From Pandoraea horticolens (lineage in GTDB: Bacteria > Pseudomonadota > Gammaproteobacteria > Burkholderiales > Burkholderiaceae), in the NCBI RefSeq assembly GCF_902459555.1, contig NZ_CABPSM010000002.1, forward strand, positions 62,001 to 126,000: 64,000 nt of DNA. Reading direction: 5' to 3'. Each line of letters opens with the position of its first letter. The first letter of the stretch is position 1. A model generated the notes under the pieces. It was given only the letters and a program-made list of their open reading frames with translations, had not been told where the DNA came from and made no database searches. Of this stretch, positions 61,853 through 64,000 are shown in pieces. The position numbers and the translations under genes are program-made.

Positions 61853-63799
61853 TCAGAATGCCCAGCACGAGCAGCCCAGCGCGCCCCAGAACGTGCTTTC
61901 GTCCGACGCTGGCACGCCCGAGGTCCAGGCCTTGGCATGCGCGTGGCCATGCACGCCGCACGAACTGGCGCAGCCGCACGCGGTGTTCAGCGCCATGGCG
62001 CGCGCCTGAGTCTGCGGGCGCGGCTGGTACTGGCTGCCGTGGCGGGCCGGCGACCAGTCGGGCATCGCGGGCGGGATGTCGGGCGAATGTTTGCCGAATT
62101 CGCTGTCGCCATAGACCACCTTGCCGCCGAGCACGGTCAGCACCGACGTGATGTCCTGGATGTCGTCGCCCGGCACCGAGAAGTAGTCGGCCGACAACAC
62201 GGCCAGGTCGGCCAACTGGCCCACCTTGATCTGGCCCTTCTTGCCCACTTCGGATGAGAACCACGTGTTGGCCTCGGTCCACAGGCGCAACGCCGTATCG
62301 CGATCGAGCAGGTTGGCCGGCGGATACATCGACATACCGCCCACGGTCTTGCCCGTGGTCAGCCAGTACAGCGATACCCACGGGTTGTACGAAGCCACGC
62401 GTGTGGCGTCGGTGCCGGCGCCGACCATGACGCCCTTCTCGAGCATCTTCTTGATCGGCGGCGTGGCTTCGGCGGCCCGGGCACCGTAGCGCTCGACAAA
62501 ATACTCGCCTTGGTAGGCCATGCGGTGCTGCACGGCGATGCCGCCGCCAAGCGCCGCGATGCGGTCGATGTTGCGGTCTGAGATGGTCTCGGCGTGATCG
62601 AAGAACCAGTTCAGGCCGTCGAACGGGATGTCCTTGGCGACCTTCTCGTAGACATCGAGCGCGCGCGTGATGGTCTGGTCATAGGTCGCATGCAGCCGCC
62701 ACGGCCAGCGCTTCTCCGCCAGCAAGCGGATCACGGGCTCCAGATCGGCTTCCATCGACGGCGCCATGTCGGGACGCTCGACACGGAAGTCCTCGAAGTC
62801 GGCCGCCGTGTACACGAGCATTTCGCCTGCGCCATTGTGGCGATAGAGGTCGTCGCCCTGGCCGGGCTTGACGGTCGACGTCCAGGTCTTGAAGTCGCTC
62901 AGCTCTTCCTTGGGCTTCTGCGTGAACAGGTTGTAGGCCAGGCGCACGCTCAGGTGGCCTTCCTTGTGCAGTTCCTCGATGACGTTGTAGTCGTCGGGGT
63001 AATTCTGGTAGCCGCCGCCGGCGTCGATCACGCCGGTCACACCGAGGCGGTTCACCTCGCGCATGAAGTGGCGCGTCGAGTTCTTCTGATACTCGATCGG
63101 CAGCTTCGGGCCTTTCGCCAGCGTGGCATAGAGAATGGTCGCGTTCGGTTTGGCAAGCAGCAATCCGGTCGGATTGCCCGACGCGTCGCGCACGATCTCG
63201 CCGCCCGGCGGGTTGGGCGTGTCTTTCGTGTAGCCCACGGTGCGCAGTGCGGCGCCGTTGAGTATCGCGCGGTCGTACAGGTGCAGGATGAACACCGGCG
63301 TGTCGGGGGCGACGGCGTTCAGTTCGTCGATGGTCGGCAGACGCTTCTCGGCGAATTGATGTTCGGTAAAGCCGCCCACCACGCGAACCCATTGCGGCGC
63401 GGGCGTGCGGTCGACCTGGTCTTTCAACATGCGCATGGCGTCGGCCAGCGAACGAACGCCATCCCATCGCAACTCCATGTTGTAGTTCAGGCCACCCCGG
63501 ATGATGTGCATGTGACTGTCAATCAGTCCGGGAATGGCCCGCCGGCCGTTCAGATCGATCACCTTGGTCTGCGTTCCTGCCAGTTTCATGATGTCCTGGC
63601 GCGTGCCCACTTCCACGAAGCGGCCGTCCTGGATGGCCACGGCGTCGGCCTGCGGATTGGCACGGTCGAGCGTGGTGAACTTGCCGTTAACGAGAATGAG
63701 GTCGGGAGTCAGGTTCGATGACATAGCGAAGGGTTCCGAAGAGGCTACCGCCCCGGGGGCGGTAGCCGAGGCGATGAAAGGCCGGCGGGTTGAGGACAT
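61853..63799 (-). CDS. YtcJ-like metal-dependent amidohydrolase with Cys/His-rich tail
   Basis: 648-residue amidohydrolase 3-family enzyme. The N-terminal metal motif is IPGLIDSHMHIIRGG. Later sites are WFFDHAETISDRN and GAGTDATRVASYNPW. The family has broad, mostly unknown amide or ester substrates. The last 45 residues, after the catalytic barrel, are unusual: they hold five Cys and three His (CGCASSCGVHGHAHAK and LGCSCWAF), perhaps a metal site. The N-terminus begins MSSTRRPFIASATAPG and may be a degenerate Tat-like signal; an ATG at 63724 is an alternative start. Confidence 0.9.
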   Translation of the reverse strand: MSSTRRPFIASATAPGAVASSEPFAMSSNLTPDLILVNGKFTTLDRANPQADAVAIQDGRFVEVGTRQDIMKLAGTQTKVIDLNGRRAIPGLIDSHMHIIRGGLNYNMELRWDGVRSLADAMRMLKDQVDRTPAPQWVRVVGGFTEHQFAEKRLPTIDELNAVAPDTPVFILHLYDRAILNGAALRTVGYTKDTPNPPGGEIVRDASGNPTGLLLAKPNATILYATLAKGPKLPIEYQKNSTRHFMREVNRLGVTGVIDAGGGYQNYPDDYNVIEELHKEGHLSVRLAYNLFTQKPKEELSDFKTWTSTVKPGQGDDLYRHNGAGEMLVYTAADFEDFRVERPDMAPSMEADLEPVIRLLAEKRWPWRLHATYDQTITRALDVYEKVAKDIPFDGLNWFFDHAETISDRNIDRIAALGGGIAVQHRMAYQGEYFVERYGARAAEATPPIKKMLEKGVMVGAGTDATRVASYNPWVSLYWLTTGKTVGGMSMYPPANLLDRDTALRLWTEANTWFSSEVGKKGQIKVGQLADLAVLSADYFSVPGDDIQDITSVLTVLGGKVVYGDSEFGKHSPDIPPAMPDWSPARHGSQYQPRPQTQARAMALNTACGCASSCGVHGHAHAKAWTSGVPASDESTFWGALGCSCWAF

Positions 63800-63805
63800 T
63801 TCGGC

Positions 63806-64000
63806 TTACGTGTTCAGGAAGGCCAGCAGGTCGGCATTGACCTGGTCGGCGTTGATCACGCACATGCCGTGCGACGCACCCGGATATACCTTGAGCGTGG
63901 CGTTCTTGATGATCTTGGCCGACAGGCGGGCCGAATTATCGATGGGCACGATCTGGTCGTCGGCGCCGTGCAGGATCAGCGTCGGCACGGTGATCTTCTT
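63806..64000 (-). CDS. Alpha/beta hydrolase, partial (C-terminal end)
   Basis: The last 64 residues of an alpha/beta-hydrolase-fold protein whose 5' part lies beyond the window. PTLILHGADDQIVPIDNSARL holds the late catalytic Asp (GADDQIVP), and YPGASHGMCV carries the catalytic His. This ending is typical of non-heme chloroperoxidase-type esterases. It is the first visible gene of the minus-strand operon, 6 nt before the amidohydrolase start. Confidence 0.9.
   Translation of the reverse strand, partial: KKITVPTLILHGADDQIVPIDNSARLSAKIIKNATLKVYPGASHGMCVINADQVNADLLAFLNT

Overview
The window reads as chromosomal DNA of a GC-rich Gram-negative betaproteobacterium of the order Burkholderiales. Burkholderiaceae of the Pandoraea/Burkholderia kind is my best guess, from general gene content and trimeric porins of the Burkholderia type; no ribosomal marker is present to prove it. 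Genes are densely packed, mostly with clear Shine-Dalgarno sites. There are no transposases, integrases or CRISPR arrays. The one RNA gene is a tmRNA.

Left part (1-19 kb). A complete ybgC-tolQ-tolR-tolA-tolB-pal-cpoB envelope operon lies on the minus strand and ends in a terminator. After it come small metabolic and regulatory units: a 3-hydroxyisobutyrate-dehydrogenase-like enzyme with an IclR regulator, an SRPBCC/ACT pair, a phosphoribosyltransferase, a TauE/SafE permease, a PAP2 phosphatase and a GFA protein. A 540-residue Mrr-type restriction-endonuclease homologue follows, and its catalytic residues appear to be lost. Then come DUF2501, PaiB, a secreted DRGH nuclease and several very small secreted or membrane proteins. 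Two of these small proteins (17661 and 18402) are paralogues.

Middle part (19-47 kb). An M20 dipeptidase is followed by a minus-strand catabolic cluster: porin, small helical protein, MFS transporter, PyrK-like and PyrD-like subunits, and N-carbamoyl amino-acid hydrolase. A divergent XRE regulator flanks it. Three near-identical 16-bp palindromes (GTCTA-N6-TAGAC) tie the cluster together. The gene set fits orotate or dihydropyrimidine breakdown (inference). Next are an orphan effector-like protein, a three-subunit gluconate-2-dehydrogenase-type operon (Tat small subunit, GMC flavoprotein, triheme cytochrome c), an MFS/LysR pair, a LysE exporter, a secreted Ntn amidase, an orphan secreted protein, ssrA (tmRNA, tag ANNDRYELAA), a giant DUF748 protein, gph and ubiG.

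Right part (47-64 kb). A degraded C-terminal piece of an MdtB-type RND pump precedes an alanine module: ald, dadA and a divergent Lrp-type regulator. A PA0069-like radical SAM gene then lies under a perfect LexA box whose 20-bp core equals the E. coli consensus. After it come an AraC regulator, two convergent response regulators without a kinase, and a catalase. The window closes with a tightly packed seven-gene minus-strand operon (alpha/beta hydrolase, amidohydrolase, DoxX, MFS-ABM fusion, XapX, porin, YoaK) that I cannot assign to a known pathway.
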